The notes under the pieces are model-generated. The model saw only the letters and a program-made list of their open reading frames with translations, was not told the DNA's origin and made no database searches. Positions 9,440 through 19,210 of a DNA stretch of 64,000 nt are shown one piece after another. Both the position numbers and the translations under genes were made by a program. Where the stretch lies: assembly GCA_029257405.1 (NCBI GenBank), contig JARIBO010000055.1, positions 62,001 to 126,000 on the forward strand. The letters run 5' to 3'. The stretch's first letter is position 1; each line of letters begins with the position of its first letter. Source of the stretch: Caryophanales bacterium (GTDB lineage: Bacteria > Bacillota > Bacilli > Bacillales > Amphibacillaceae).

Positions 9440-9955
9440 ATGACTATTCGAGAAAATTTGATAAGTTGGATTAAAGCTATTTTGATTGCTGCAATATTAG
9501 CTATTATTTTAAATACTTTTGTATTCTCTTCTTCAGTAGTTGAAGGTATCAGTATGGAGCCCGCACTTTCAGATGGTAATAGAATTATTTTTAATAAATT
9601 TATTTATATAATTTCTGAACCAGAACGAGGTGATGTCGTAATCATTCAAAAAGAAAATAAAAACTATGTAAAACGTGTTATTGCATTACCTGGTGAAACA
9701 ATTGAAATGAAAAATCATAAATTATATATAGATAATGAAGAACATCCTACATCTTACGTTGACCGACATGCCGATATTTTAACAGGCAGTTTTGGCCCTT
9801 TATTAGTACCAAATAATCAATATTTTGTGATGGGTGATAATAGAGCAGTCAGTAAAGATAGTCGAAATGGATTAGGCTTTATAAAACGTGTAAATATAAT
9901 TGGAAGATCTGAATTAATAATTTATCCTATCAAGAAATTTAGTAAGATAAAATAA
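9440..9955 (+). CDS. lepB: Type I signal peptidase
   Basis: It cleaves Sec/Tat signal peptides at the outer membrane face. One N-terminal membrane helix (about 10-30) is followed by the catalytic Ser38 in GISMEP, the RGDVV box, the catalytic Lys78 in NYVKRVIALPGE and the VMGDNR...SKDSR box. The length of 171 is the minimal Gram-positive form, like staphylococcal SpsB. The ATG is 8 bases after GAGGTGAT. Confidence 0.95.
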   Translation: MTIRENLISWIKAILIAAILAIILNTFVFSSSVVEGISMEPALSDGNRIIFNKFIYIISEPERGDVVIIQKENKNYVKRVIALPGETIEMKNHKLYIDNEEHPTSYVDRHADILTGSFGPLLVPNNQYFVMGDNRAVSKDSRNGLGFIKRVNIIGRSELIIYPIKKFSKIK

Positions 9956-9989
9956 AACTAGAAAGCAATTGCTTTCTAGTTTTATTTTT
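9954..9989 (+). terminator. Terminator of lepB
   Basis: A perfect 30-base palindrome (AAAACTAGAAAGCAA and complement) is followed by a T-rich run. Confidence 0.88.
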
Positions 9990-10068
9990 ATTCTTTATCA
10001 AAAAATAAATAACCTACGTTTAATAGTGCAATTCCTAAACATACAATTCCAAAAGCTGTTGTCCACAT
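9988..10068 (-). CDS. 26-residue single-pass membrane miniprotein downstream of ktrD
   Basis: This short frame encodes MWTTAFGIVCLGIALLNVGY followed by LFFDKE: one hydrophobic helix with a charged cytoplasmic-type tail. AAAGGAG lies about 9 bases before the ATG, strong evidence of translation. It sits 89 bp after ktrD on the same strand, facing the lepB terminator. The size and shape resemble small transporter-associated subunits such as KdpF, but there is no sequence match I recognise. A KtrD accessory role is only a guess from position. Confidence 0.5.
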   Translation of the reverse strand: MWTTAFGIVCLGIALLNVGYLFFDKE

Positions 10069-10157
10069 ATAAATGCACTCCTTTACCATTCTTTATAGTA
10101 CTCTTTAATCATACCAACATTTATCAAAATTATAAAGTAATAGTCGTTTATTTAAAA

Positions 10158-11522
10158 TTAACCGATTATTATTTTTTCTTTAGGATAATGATAATTACTC
10201 TCTCCACGATTTCGTTTAAACATAAATAAAAATGTGACTACGCCTACACGGCCTATAAACATCAAAATCATTAAGATGATTTTGCTCATGCTCGTTAGTT
10301 CACTCGTTATTCCAAGTGATAAACCTACAGTTCCAAATGCGGATGTTACTTCAAATAATATTTCAGTTATACTAAATGACTCAAGTATTGAAAGTACTAT
10401 GACAGATAAAAAGATTAAAAATACAGCCATCAATGTTACTGTTACTGCTTTAATAAAATCATCATTATGTATTTCACGTTTAAATATCCGTATACTCTTT
10501 CCACCACGTGAATATGTAATAAGAAATATTAATACAATCGCAAATGTCGTTGTTCGAATTCCACCTCCTGCACTACTTGGAGATGCACCGATAAACATTA
10601 AGCCTGACATAAACAATTGATTAGATTCGGTTAGTAAACTAACATCTAATGTTGATAAACCTGCACTTCTTGTTGTTACAGACTGAAATAGAGAATAAAA
10701 CAAATTTTCATGCCAACTATTTCCTTTTAAATAATGATTCATATCCATTAAGTAAATAAATAAAGTCCCCACTGCAATTAAGATTGCAAATGTTGCAGAA
10801 GTAACTTTTGTAAATAAACTAAATCTAAATCTATGACGTTTTTTTCTTTTTACCCATAAATAATCTTTTACTTCTATTAAGACCGGGAAACCTATTGCAC
10901 CAAATACAATTAATAATATAAATATAAATTGAACAAAATAATCATGCGAATAGGGTAATAAAGAATCTCCAGTTATATCAAAACCACCATTAGAAATAGC
11001 ACTAATTGTTCCAAATAACCCATGAAGATACGCTTCTCCTATCGTTGAATAATACTTCAAAAAATAAGTTCCTAATATTAAAAAACCTGCTAGTTCTATA
11101 AGTAACACCACATATATTATTTCTTTAATTAATTGGACCATCCCCGCAAAAGTTGTTTGGTTTTGGTCAGTCATGATTAATCTTCTTTCTCTAAATCCTA
11201 TTTTCTTACCAAACAAAAGCCAGATAAAAGTACCAGATGCCATAATACCTACTGCACCTAGCTGTAATATTATCATTAATATAAAATAACCGGGTACACT
11301 TAATGTTTCTATAACTGAAATCGTGCTCAGTCCCGTTACACTTAAAGCACTAACTGCTGTAAATAAGATATCTACGAAAGCTATTTTAATTCCAGGCTTA
11401 TAGGCAATGGGTAATGACAGTAAGAGTGTTGAAAATATAATTGCTAAAAAATAAAACATAAGTAATATACGTGCTGGTGACATGTGATTTATCCAGCTTC
11501 GAAAAGAACGCTTTTCTGACAT
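10158..11522 (-). CDS. ktrD: Ktr potassium channel subunit (KtrB/KtrD family)
   Basis: This is the Na+-dependent K+ uptake channel of the membrane. Four pore loops are recognisable: SVTGLS, SNGGFD, TRSAGL and GTVGLS, each with the filter Gly. There are about eight membrane helices, and the C-terminus ends YPKEKIIIG as in the family. I place the start at ATG 11522 (MSEKRSF), because AAAGGAG is only 3 bases from ATG 11528 but 9 bases from 11522. As in B. subtilis KtrD, no RCK gene is adjacent; KtrC at 4046 is the likely partner. ktrD and ktrB cannot be separated with certainty. Confidence 0.88.
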   Translation of the reverse strand: MSEKRSFRSWINHMSPARILLMFYFLAIIFSTLLLSLPIAYKPGIKIAFVDILFTAVSALSVTGLSTISVIETLSVPGYFILMIILQLGAVGIMASGTFIWLLFGKKIGFRERRLIMTDQNQTTFAGMVQLIKEIIYVVLLIELAGFLILGTYFLKYYSTIGEAYLHGLFGTISAISNGGFDITGDSLLPYSHDYFVQFIFILLIVFGAIGFPVLIEVKDYLWVKRKKRHRFRFSLFTKVTSATFAILIAVGTLFIYLMDMNHYLKGNSWHENLFYSLFQSVTTRSAGLSTLDVSLLTESNQLFMSGLMFIGASPSSAGGGIRTTTFAIVLIFLITYSRGGKSIRIFKREIHNDDFIKAVTVTLMAVFLIFLSVIVLSILESFSITEILFEVTSAFGTVGLSLGITSELTSMSKIILMILMFIGRVGVVTFLFMFKRNRGESNYHYPKEKIIIG

Positions 11523-11544
11523 CCCCATGGACTCCTTTTCTAAA

Positions 11545-11952
11545 TCAAATTAGTTCTTTAAACTTTTTTAATAAAGACTCTCCTTGATATCCTTCTTCAA
11601 TTATTGTTTTTAACATTTTTTCAATGCTGCTTTTTCTGTGGTCAACAATTTTTCCTTCGAAAATGACATTCATTTTGTTGTCATTTATTTTATTAATTCC
11701 ACTTATTTTTGTAATAAAAAAAGCAGGGTCATTTTCTTCTCTTGTTATTTTAACTTGTATAATTAATTCTTCTAAAACTTTTAATGCATTGAAGTATTCA
11801 TAATACTCTATATCTAGAAAAGCTTCAATTATCCAACCATACTTATCCTCTCGATTAATAATTAAGCCATCTTTTAAAGGGATTTTTTTTTGAATAATAT
11901 TGTCTTCTTCGTCTCCCATTATAATTAGTTCATTTAATTTAAATGTTTTCAT
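11545..11952 (-). CDS. YwpF-like protein
   Basis: This 135-residue soluble protein has an N-terminal MKTFKL strand, the block DGLIINREDKYGWIIEA and a C-terminal helix EEGYQGESLLKKF, which matches what I remember of the YwpF family of Bacillus and Staphylococcus. Its function is unknown. It lies 22 bases upstream of the chosen ktrD start on the same strand, so the two are probably cotranscribed. A GGAGTGC site precedes the ATG. Confidence 0.6.
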   Translation of the reverse strand: MKTFKLNELIIMGDEEDNIIQKKIPLKDGLIINREDKYGWIIEAFLDIEYYEYFNALKVLEELIIQVKITREENDPAFFITKISGINKINDNKMNVIFEGKIVDHRKSSIEKMLKTIIEEGYQGESLLKKFKELI

Positions 11953-12091
11953 AATGCACTCCTTAGTTTAATTATTCTATTAACTATAAATCAAATTAAT
12001 TTTACTGTAAAGCTATTTAAAATAAGCCTCTATCGATTTAATAAATGTTTTATTGTTATTTATTTTTAGGTTGTAATATACATTGGCTAAG

Positions 12092-12137
12092 AAAAAATCC
12101 CAATCCATTAAGGACTTATGACCTTATTGATTGGGAT
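12092..12137 (-). terminator. Terminator of pepF
   Basis: The stem ATCCCAATC/GATTGGGAT has a nested TAAGG/CCTTA stem, followed on the minus strand by a T run (read as A at 12092-12097). Confidence 0.85.
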
Positions 12138-12144
12138 CTTATTG

Positions 12145-13956
12145 TTATTTTAATAGTATTTCTTCCATTTCCGTTAATCTTTCTTCAAAAACTTTTAATG
12201 CTTCTAAAATAGGTTGTTTACTTGTCATATCTACTCCAGCTTGTTTTAAAACTTCGATTGGATAGTCACTACTACCTGCTTTTAAATAATTTTTGAAACG
12301 TTCTACAGCAGGATTACCTTCTGTTAAAATTTGATTTGCTAGTGATGTTGCTGCTGAATATCCTGTTGCATATTGATAAACATAATAATTCATATAGAAA
12401 TGAGGAATTCGCGCCCATTCTAACCCTATTTCTTCATCTATAGTTAGATCTGTTCCAAAATACTTTATGTTTAAATCATAATAAATTTCTGTTAACTTTT
12501 CTGCGGTTAATGCCTCTCCGTTTTGAGCACGTACATGAATATCATGTTCAAATTCGGCAAACATTGTCTGACGGAAAACAGTTCCTCTAAAGCCCTCTAA
12601 AAAGTAATTTAATACGTATAAACGTTCTTTTTCATCAGTTAAAGTATTTAAAAGATAATCACTTAATAATGCTTCATTTGTTGTTGATGCAACTTCAGCA
12701 ACAAATATTGAATAATTACCATAACGAAATGGTTGATTTTGATGTGTATAATAACTATGCAACGAATGACCTAATTCATGTGTTAAAGTAAACATATTAT
12801 TAACGTTATTTTGCCAATTCATTAAAATATAAGGATTTGTTCCGTAAGTACCTGATGAATAAGCACCGCTACGCTTTCCTATGTTTTCTTCAACATCTAT
12901 CCAGCGGTTGTCAAAACCTTCTTTAACTATTGACGTATAATCTTCACCTAATGGCTTTAAGCTTTCTAATACTTGTTGCTGAGCTTCTTCATACGTGATT
13001 TCCATATCAACATCTTTTATGAGCGGTGTATATAAATCATACATATGCAAATCTTCTATTTCGAGTACCTTTTTACGTAAGTTTATATAGCGGTGTAAAA
13101 GAGGTAAGTGATCATTAATTGTTTCAATTAAATTGTCATATACAGTTTCAGGAATATTGTTTGAGTTTAATGCAGCATGTCTTGCTGAATCAAAATTCCT
13201 AATTTTAGCACTAACGTTTTCTGTTTTAATATTTCCGCTTAACGTTGTTGCAAAAGTATTTTTAAAATCACCGTATGTTTGATGCATTGCTTTAAATGCA
13301 GACTTTCTCACTGTTCTATCACTTGATTCCATAAATGAATGATATCGACCATGAGTTAATTCGACATCATTACCTTTTTCATCTTTTATATTTGGAAACT
13401 TTAAATCTGCATTATTTAGCATACTAAAAGTTTGCGATGCATTTTGAGTAGCTTCTGACATTTCTGCAAGTAATACTTCTTCTTTTTCACTAAGTATATG
13501 TGGACGTTGACGATTAATTTCATCTAGTGTTTTTCCGTACTTACTTAATTCGTTATTCTGATCACGATAATCTTTAATTGTAGCTTCATCTGCTGCAAGT
13601 ATTTCTGGTGTAATAAAACTCATTTCACTTGAAGCAATAGTAAGTAAACTATCAGCTCTTTGATTCATCGCTTGATATGTTGAATTAGTTGTATCTTCAT
13701 CATTTCTCATATGAGAGTATGCATATAATTTTCCTAAACGCTCGATTAATTTGTCTTGAAGTTTAAAGACCTTTAATAATGTTTCTGCTGATTCAGTCAC
13801 TCTTCCTTGGTACTCTTTAAATTTAGGTAATTCTTCTGCTAATTGTTTATATTCTTTTTCCCATAATTCATTTGTTTCAAAGATTGCTTCTAAATCCCAA
13901 GTGAGCTCCTCAGGTACTTCTGCTCTTGTTTTTAACTGTCCTGTTTCTTTTGACAT
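12145..13956 (-). CDS. pepF: Oligoendopeptidase F (first copy)
   Basis: This cytoplasmic zinc metallopeptidase of family M3 cuts medium-size peptides. The zinc motif THELGHSLHS is near residue 390, with the downstream Glu in VAEVASTTNEAL. The length of 603 is normal for PepF. It is the last gene of the spx-mecA-coiA-pepF block, 30 bp after coiA. The ATG follows AAGAGGT. A diverged paralogue lies at 47919. Confidence 0.95.
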   Translation of the reverse strand: MSKETGQLKTRAEVPEELTWDLEAIFETNELWEKEYKQLAEELPKFKEYQGRVTESAETLLKVFKLQDKLIERLGKLYAYSHMRNDEDTTNSTYQAMNQRADSLLTIASSEMSFITPEILAADEATIKDYRDQNNELSKYGKTLDEINRQRPHILSEKEEVLLAEMSEATQNASQTFSMLNNADLKFPNIKDEKGNDVELTHGRYHSFMESSDRTVRKSAFKAMHQTYGDFKNTFATTLSGNIKTENVSAKIRNFDSARHAALNSNNIPETVYDNLIETINDHLPLLHRYINLRKKVLEIEDLHMYDLYTPLIKDVDMEITYEEAQQQVLESLKPLGEDYTSIVKEGFDNRWIDVEENIGKRSGAYSSGTYGTNPYILMNWQNNVNNMFTLTHELGHSLHSYYTHQNQPFRYGNYSIFVAEVASTTNEALLSDYLLNTLTDEKERLYVLNYFLEGFRGTVFRQTMFAEFEHDIHVRAQNGEALTAEKLTEIYYDLNIKYFGTDLTIDEEIGLEWARIPHFYMNYYVYQYATGYSAATSLANQILTEGNPAVERFKNYLKAGSSDYPIEVLKQAGVDMTSKQPILEALKVFEERLTEMEEILLK

Positions 13957-13986
13957 CTATATACCTCTTTTCTATTATTCATATAC

Positions 13987-15156
13987 TTATTTTAAATTAT
14001 ACAGCAACTGTTTAAGAATATCATCATCAGCGATTATTGATTTATTAATATCTTGATTAAATGGTAAGTTTTTAAGTTTTACATATGTGTTATTAGTTAG
14101 AGGTTTTATAATTTCTAGGTGAGTTAGTAATTTCAAATAATTGATTAACGGATCTGCTTGATACTCAATCAGAGGATAATGGGTTTGAGGAATTAAATAG
14201 GTTTTGATTTTCTTTAAACAATCTGTATATTTAAAAATGCCTCCTATTTTTAGAGGATGTATTATTTGGAGAATTATTCTACTTTGCCAGTTCCAAGGCG
14301 GAACTTTAAAATAGTAATTATCACGCGTAGGTAAATAAATGATTGAAGGTAACGTTTCAAAATGAATATGTTGATTATACAACCATAACCGCCAATGATA
14401 CTCTGCACCATAAGAACGCGTTCTTACTTTCGTTCTAAAATCAAATTTTTCCTTCTTCCAAAGTGAGAGCATTAATTTAAAATCAAATCTAGAATAGTTT
14501 TTCAACTGACTTAATTTAAATTGTTTTAAATCAATGATGCGTTTTTGAACATAAGCGAATTTTTCTGAGAATTGTAATATGTGTTCTAGTATTATAATTT
14601 GTTGTTTCTCTGGATTAAGAAAGAATAACTGTGGGGGGTGTTTTCCTGAAAAGCGATGAATGAATTGAGAAAGAAAAGGAGTTAATCTTAAAATGGAGTT
14701 AGTTTTCATTTGAAGTAATCGGCTGCTTAAAAACCATATTGGTTCAAATTTTGCTTTTTTTAAATTTAATGTTCGATTTCTAAATAGAGTTAAACTAATA
14801 TTTGATGCTTGAAATTCAAATGCATATGATTTAACTCCAGCAAATACTGCAACATCTGGTCTTTGGTTTATACTAGAAATAAAATACTCTGTTTTAGTTT
14901 TAAACCCTTGTTTATTAAAACTATTCTCTAATAAGTGAATTGCTAGTTTATGATGCTCACTTTCTTTAGATTCTTTTTTTTCAACTACATTAGTAAAATG
15001 TGAGAAATGAGGCCGCTTTCTTTCACCAATTTTCAAAATCAACCTTTTTTCACATTTTAAACAGAAATATTGATTATGCTTTAACTTTCTTAGTTCTATT
15101 CGTGAATAGTTTGATAAATTTATCAGTTCGCCATTTTCGTCCACTGCATGAGCCAA
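13987..15156 (-). CDS. coiA: Competence protein CoiA
   Basis: CoiA is required for recombination of incoming DNA during transformation in streptococci and Bacillus. Visible parts are an N-terminal zinc-ribbon Cys pair (YFCLKCEKR), then HFSH, and a PD-(D/E)XK-like nuclease core with RPDVAV and AFEFQAS. I place the start at TTG 15156: the sequence AAAGGAGATAACAAATTG puts it 8 bases after the ribosome site, whereas ATG 15174 lies upstream of that site. It follows mecA, the usual order. Confidence 0.85.
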   Translation of the reverse strand: MAHAVDENGELINLSNYSRIELRKLKHNQYFCLKCEKRLILKIGERKRPHFSHFTNVVEKKESKESEHHKLAIHLLENSFNKQGFKTKTEYFISSINQRPDVAVFAGVKSYAFEFQASNISLTLFRNRTLNLKKAKFEPIWFLSSRLLQMKTNSILRLTPFLSQFIHRFSGKHPPQLFFLNPEKQQIIILEHILQFSEKFAYVQKRIIDLKQFKLSQLKNYSRFDFKLMLSLWKKEKFDFRTKVRTRSYGAEYHWRLWLYNQHIHFETLPSIIYLPTRDNYYFKVPPWNWQSRIILQIIHPLKIGGIFKYTDCLKKIKTYLIPQTHYPLIEYQADPLINYLKLLTHLEIIKPLTNNTYVKLKNLPFNQDINKSIIADDDILKQLLYNLK

Positions 15157-15181
15157 TTTGTTATCTCCTTTCATATTAAAA

Positions 15182-15220
15182 ATTAAAGCGAAAGATTGTT
15201 TAACAATCTTTCGCTTTAAT
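15182..15220 (-). terminator. Terminator of mecA
   Basis: A 19-bp perfect stem (ATTAAAGCGAAAGATTGTT and complement, 1-base centre) overlaps the mecA stop and is followed on the minus strand by TTTTTAA. It separates mecA from coiA. Confidence 0.9.
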
Positions 15221-15893
15221 CTATTGTGAAATATGTTTTGATTTGTTCGAATACATTTTCTTCAAAGATTACATTTCCATATTCATCTAATATATGAGTT
15301 GTTTTATCACTATCTTCACTAAATTCTGATATTCGACTTAATAAATCATCTTGATATTCCATATCATTGTCATTCATTTCTATATATAAATAATATTTAT
15401 TGTTATAACCATATAGTTTGGTTAAAATATTTTCTTCTTTAATATTTTCTAATGCATGACTTAAACGAATAACATCTTCAAGTTCATTAAATTCAAATAC
15501 ACTCCAAATATAGCCCATTTCATTTAATTCTTCTTCAGTAATTTCATCATTAACAATTTCATTTTCAATGAAATCTTCTAATTTATCACTAATTGACATT
15601 TCTATATTTGACTTACCTTCTTTTGGAAACTCGAAATGCTCACCGTCTTTTGATACTTTTGCTTTTGTTACAACTATTTCTAATCCTTTATTCATGGCTT
15701 GAACTTGGATCCATAAAGGACCTTCAACCGAAAAATCTTCCTTGAAATTCACTTCATCCATCATTTGCCAAAAAAGTTGTTCACTGCGTTCACGATTATA
15801 CCAAATTTCTTCTTTCTCAAAACCGCGATTTTCAATATCAATGTAAGATATATAAAATTTAACTGTATTTTCATTAATACGTTCTATTTCCAT
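15216..15893 (-). CDS. mecA: Adaptor protein MecA
   Basis: MecA is an adaptor that delivers substrates (ComK, ComS, unfolded proteins) to ClpC. The N-terminal substrate-binding domain starts MEIERINENTVKFYISY, followed by an acidic linker (about 90-135) and the C-terminal ClpC-binding domain. The start is at ATG 15893, about 9 bases after AAGGGAGATG; frames extending upstream to 15941 lack this spacing. This is not the methicillin-resistance mecA. Confidence 0.93.
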   Translation of the reverse strand: MEIERINENTVKFYISYIDIENRGFEKEEIWYNRERSEQLFWQMMDEVNFKEDFSVEGPLWIQVQAMNKGLEIVVTKAKVSKDGEHFEFPKEGKSNIEMSISDKLEDFIENEIVNDEITEEELNEMGYIWSVFEFNELEDVIRLSHALENIKEENILTKLYGYNNKYYLYIEMNDNDMEYQDDLLSRISEFSEDSDKTTHILDEYGNVIFEENVFEQIKTYFTID

Positions 15894-16050
15894 TGGGTAA
15901 CATCTCCCTTCATTGAACACGTGATTAATATTATTTAACATTTAAAATAAATTTAATTGAAATTTTAAAGTGCCTATTTGTTTTTATGATTATTATTAAT
16001 ATACTAGTAACCAATTAAAAATTCAATTTATAACTCTTTAATATAAAAGA

Positions 16051-16087
16051 AAATAAAACACAGACCACGGAGGTTTGTGTTTTATTT
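16051..16087 (-). terminator. Terminator of spx
   Basis: The stem AAATAAAACACA...TGTGTTTTATTT has an inner ACC/GGT extension and lies directly after the spx stop. Confidence 0.88.
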
Positions 16088-16090
16088 GAA

Positions 16091-16486
16091 TTAGTTAACC
16101 ATACGTTGTGCTTCACGTAATTGAAATGTACGTACAGTTCTAGGTAGAAATCTTCTAATTTCGTCTTCATTATAACCGACTTGTAAACGTTTTTCGTCTA
16201 AAATAATCGGTCTTCTTAAGAGACCTGGATTTTTTTGAATAAGCTCAAATAAATCTTTTAATGGTAGTTTTTCAATATCAACGTCTAATTTTTGAAATAC
16301 TTTTGATCGTGTTGATATTATCTCATCTGTACCATCTTCAGTCATTCTTAATATTTCTTTTATTTCGTCCAATGATAATGGTTCAGAAAAAATGTTTCTT
16401 TCTTTAAACGCAATATCATGCTCTTCTAACCATGCTTTCGCTTTCCTGCAAGATGTGCAACTTGGCGAAGTATAGAGTGTTACCAT
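16091..16486 (-). CDS. spx: Redox regulator Spx
   Basis: Spx binds the RNA polymerase alpha subunit and switches transcription under disulfide stress. The thioredoxin-like fold has the Cys10-x-x-Cys13 switch (SPSCTSC) and the conserved [21 protein letters not shown] segment is visible in parts, including Arg92. The length of 131 is exact for Spx. MecA and CoiA follow. The ATG follows an AAGGAGTG site. Confidence 0.96.
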   Translation of the reverse strand: MVTLYTSPSCTSCRKAKAWLEEHDIAFKERNIFSEPLSLDEIKEILRMTEDGTDEIISTRSKVFQKLDVDIEKLPLKDLFELIQKNPGLLRRPIILDEKRLQVGYNEDEIRRFLPRTVRTFQLREAQRMVN

Positions 16487-16796
16487 AGCATTTTCACTCC
16501 TTATTCTATAAATGTATATGATTTCATTATTTATTTAAAATTATCTATTACTATTAATAACAATCTTATAACTTCATAATAAGATTTGATTAATTAGAAT
16601 AACTTTAAATAACTTCTCCCTATTATTATACTATAAATGTCAAGTTAAAGGTAGGGTATATTGAATGTTTTTATTTTTCTTTTCTTTTCTTTATCTTTTA
16701 AATTTTAAGTTATAATCTTGATTCTACAAGGTTTCTTTTCTATTATTTGAATATTATGTATATTACCCCCGGTTACATGTCACACTTTAGACACAT
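16487..16796. other. Intergenic region between spx and the DUF4015 gene
   Basis: AT-rich, with a long pyrimidine run near 16670-16700. It presumably holds the spx promoter on the minus strand. I see no supported gene and no clear hairpin after the DUF4015 stop. Confidence 0.4.
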
Positions 16797-18011
16797 TTAT
16801 TGAATGTAATTTACACCTGGTGAATATGTATTTCCTGGATTCCAAATGAGATATTCGTCTATTCCATTCTCACTTAAAGCTTTGATTTGTGCTTCAACAT
16901 CTGCTTTTCCATAAACTTTTCCTGTTCCACTATATAACCAAGGTGCTGAAAAATCTTGAATCCATGGTCTTGATATTGGTTTATCTTTTAGTTTATCTAA
17001 GACAGCATTTTCAACTTTCGCATATTCATTAGTTACTTTGTATGGTTCTTTATCGGGAAATTCAATTCCAAAATAACTTGTCCAATGACTTGGATAAATC
17101 ATTGAAGATATGACATCTGTATTTTCAGATATTTTAGAGAAGTTTTGTCCAATACCCGGTGCTTCTGATATTGTAGCAGCGTAACCAAAAATATCGATTG
17201 AAACATCGACATCGTAATAAGCTAATTCTTCACGCGCATATTTAACAAAATCAGTTACCGCTTCTACTCTTTTTTGGACATCGTTTAAATCAACGTCTTC
17301 ATAATCTCCTAGTGTATACTCAAGTGATTTATCTCTTGTTTCAAATCCTTCCGGAAAACGCACGTAGTCAAATTGGATATCTTGAAACCCTAATTTCGCT
17401 ACTTCTTTTGCGATTTCTAAATTATGTTTCCATACTTCCTTCTCAAATGGATTAACAAATGCTTCACCACGATTATTAACCCAAACTTTCCCTTTATCTA
17501 AAAATGAATATTCAGGATGCTCTTTTGCAAATTGTGAATCTTTAAATACAACAACTCTTGCTATTGGATAAATTTCTTTTTCTTCTAATATTTTAAGTAA
17601 ACCTGGTAAATCTTCAATATGACCATCAGCATACTTCGCATAAGGCGAGTCTGGATCAACTTTGTAAGTTAGTCTACCGTCATCATCTTTTATATCGATT
17701 ACCATGGCATTTAAATCAGTTGTTTCAACAAGATTAAGCAACTTAGATAGTTTTTCTCCTCCTGCTGAATTACCTGTTACATAAATACCACGAACTGCTT
17801 CTGGATAGGTAAATTTTAATCCAGAATCATATGTAAAACGCTGGAATACCATTTTATCGTCTATTGGTTCCACTTTTATCTCATGAATCAGTTGATTTTT
17901 GGCAATTTTAACTGCTTGATCTTCTGAACTTTCTGCATGAGCATTATTAATATTAATTAAACTCATTATTAATATAACAATCATTAATGATAATATTTTT
18001 ATTTTATTCAT
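16797..18011 (-). CDS. Secreted DUF4015 glycoside-hydrolase-like protein
   Basis: It has an N-terminal signal peptide (hydrophobic core to about 22, AHA-type cleavage near 27), so it is exported. The body is a TIM-barrel-like domain of the putative glycoside hydrolase family DUF4015, with GIYVTGNSAGG, MVIDIKDDDG, PIARVVVFKD and GFQDIQFDYVRFPE. Relatives occur widely in Firmicutes; the substrate is not established, and cell-wall sugar is a common guess. The length of 404 is full. It is monocistronic. Confidence 0.8.
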   Translation of the reverse strand: MNKIKILSLMIVILIMSLININNAHAESSEDQAVKIAKNQLIHEIKVEPIDDKMVFQRFTYDSGLKFTYPEAVRGIYVTGNSAGGEKLSKLLNLVETTDLNAMVIDIKDDDGRLTYKVDPDSPYAKYADGHIEDLPGLLKILEEKEIYPIARVVVFKDSQFAKEHPEYSFLDKGKVWVNNRGEAFVNPFEKEVWKHNLEIAKEVAKLGFQDIQFDYVRFPEGFETRDKSLEYTLGDYEDVDLNDVQKRVEAVTDFVKYAREELAYYDVDVSIDIFGYAATISEAPGIGQNFSKISENTDVISSMIYPSHWTSYFGIEFPDKEPYKVTNEYAKVENAVLDKLKDKPISRPWIQDFSAPWLYSGTGKVYGKADVEAQIKALSENGIDEYLIWNPGNTYSPGVNYIQ

Positions 18012-18191
18012 TATTCAAAACGCAACCCTTCCTAATTATTGTTATCTTTTCTATTATAGAACAAATTCCTTAAAATTATAAGCTTTTAATAATAATTTAT
18101 ATTTCTTTTATTATGTATCCATCTAGTATATGATATTATATGGGTTAGAGGACTTTTTATTATAATTAATTATTTTATTGGAGTGAATTAA

Positions 18192-19170
<979 letters not shown>

Positions 19171-19172
<2 letters not shown>

Positions 19173-19210
19173 AAAAGTCTATCAGATATTTAATCTGATA
19201 GACTTTTTTT
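19171..19210. terminator. Bidirectional terminator between trpS and fabF
   Basis: The stem AAAAAAGTCTATCAGAT and its complement with loop ATTTA serve the convergent pair. Confidence 0.92.

Noticed and set aside
9969-10229. 86-codon plus-strand frame after lepB
   Set aside because: It starts inside the lepB terminator, runs through the ktrD stop and opposes the 26-residue frame that has a good ribosome site.
15216-15893. Methicillin-resistance mecA
   Set aside because: This is the ClpC adaptor MecA in the spx-mecA-coiA block; it has no penicillin-binding domain.
16640-16720. 15-codon Phe-rich frame starting near TTG 16660
   Set aside because: It is a translation of the pyrimidine-rich tract with only a weak ribosome site.
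18012-18191. T-box leader for trpS
   Set aside because: The 180-bp gap has no AGGGTGG-type T-box sequence, specifier loop or antiterminator.
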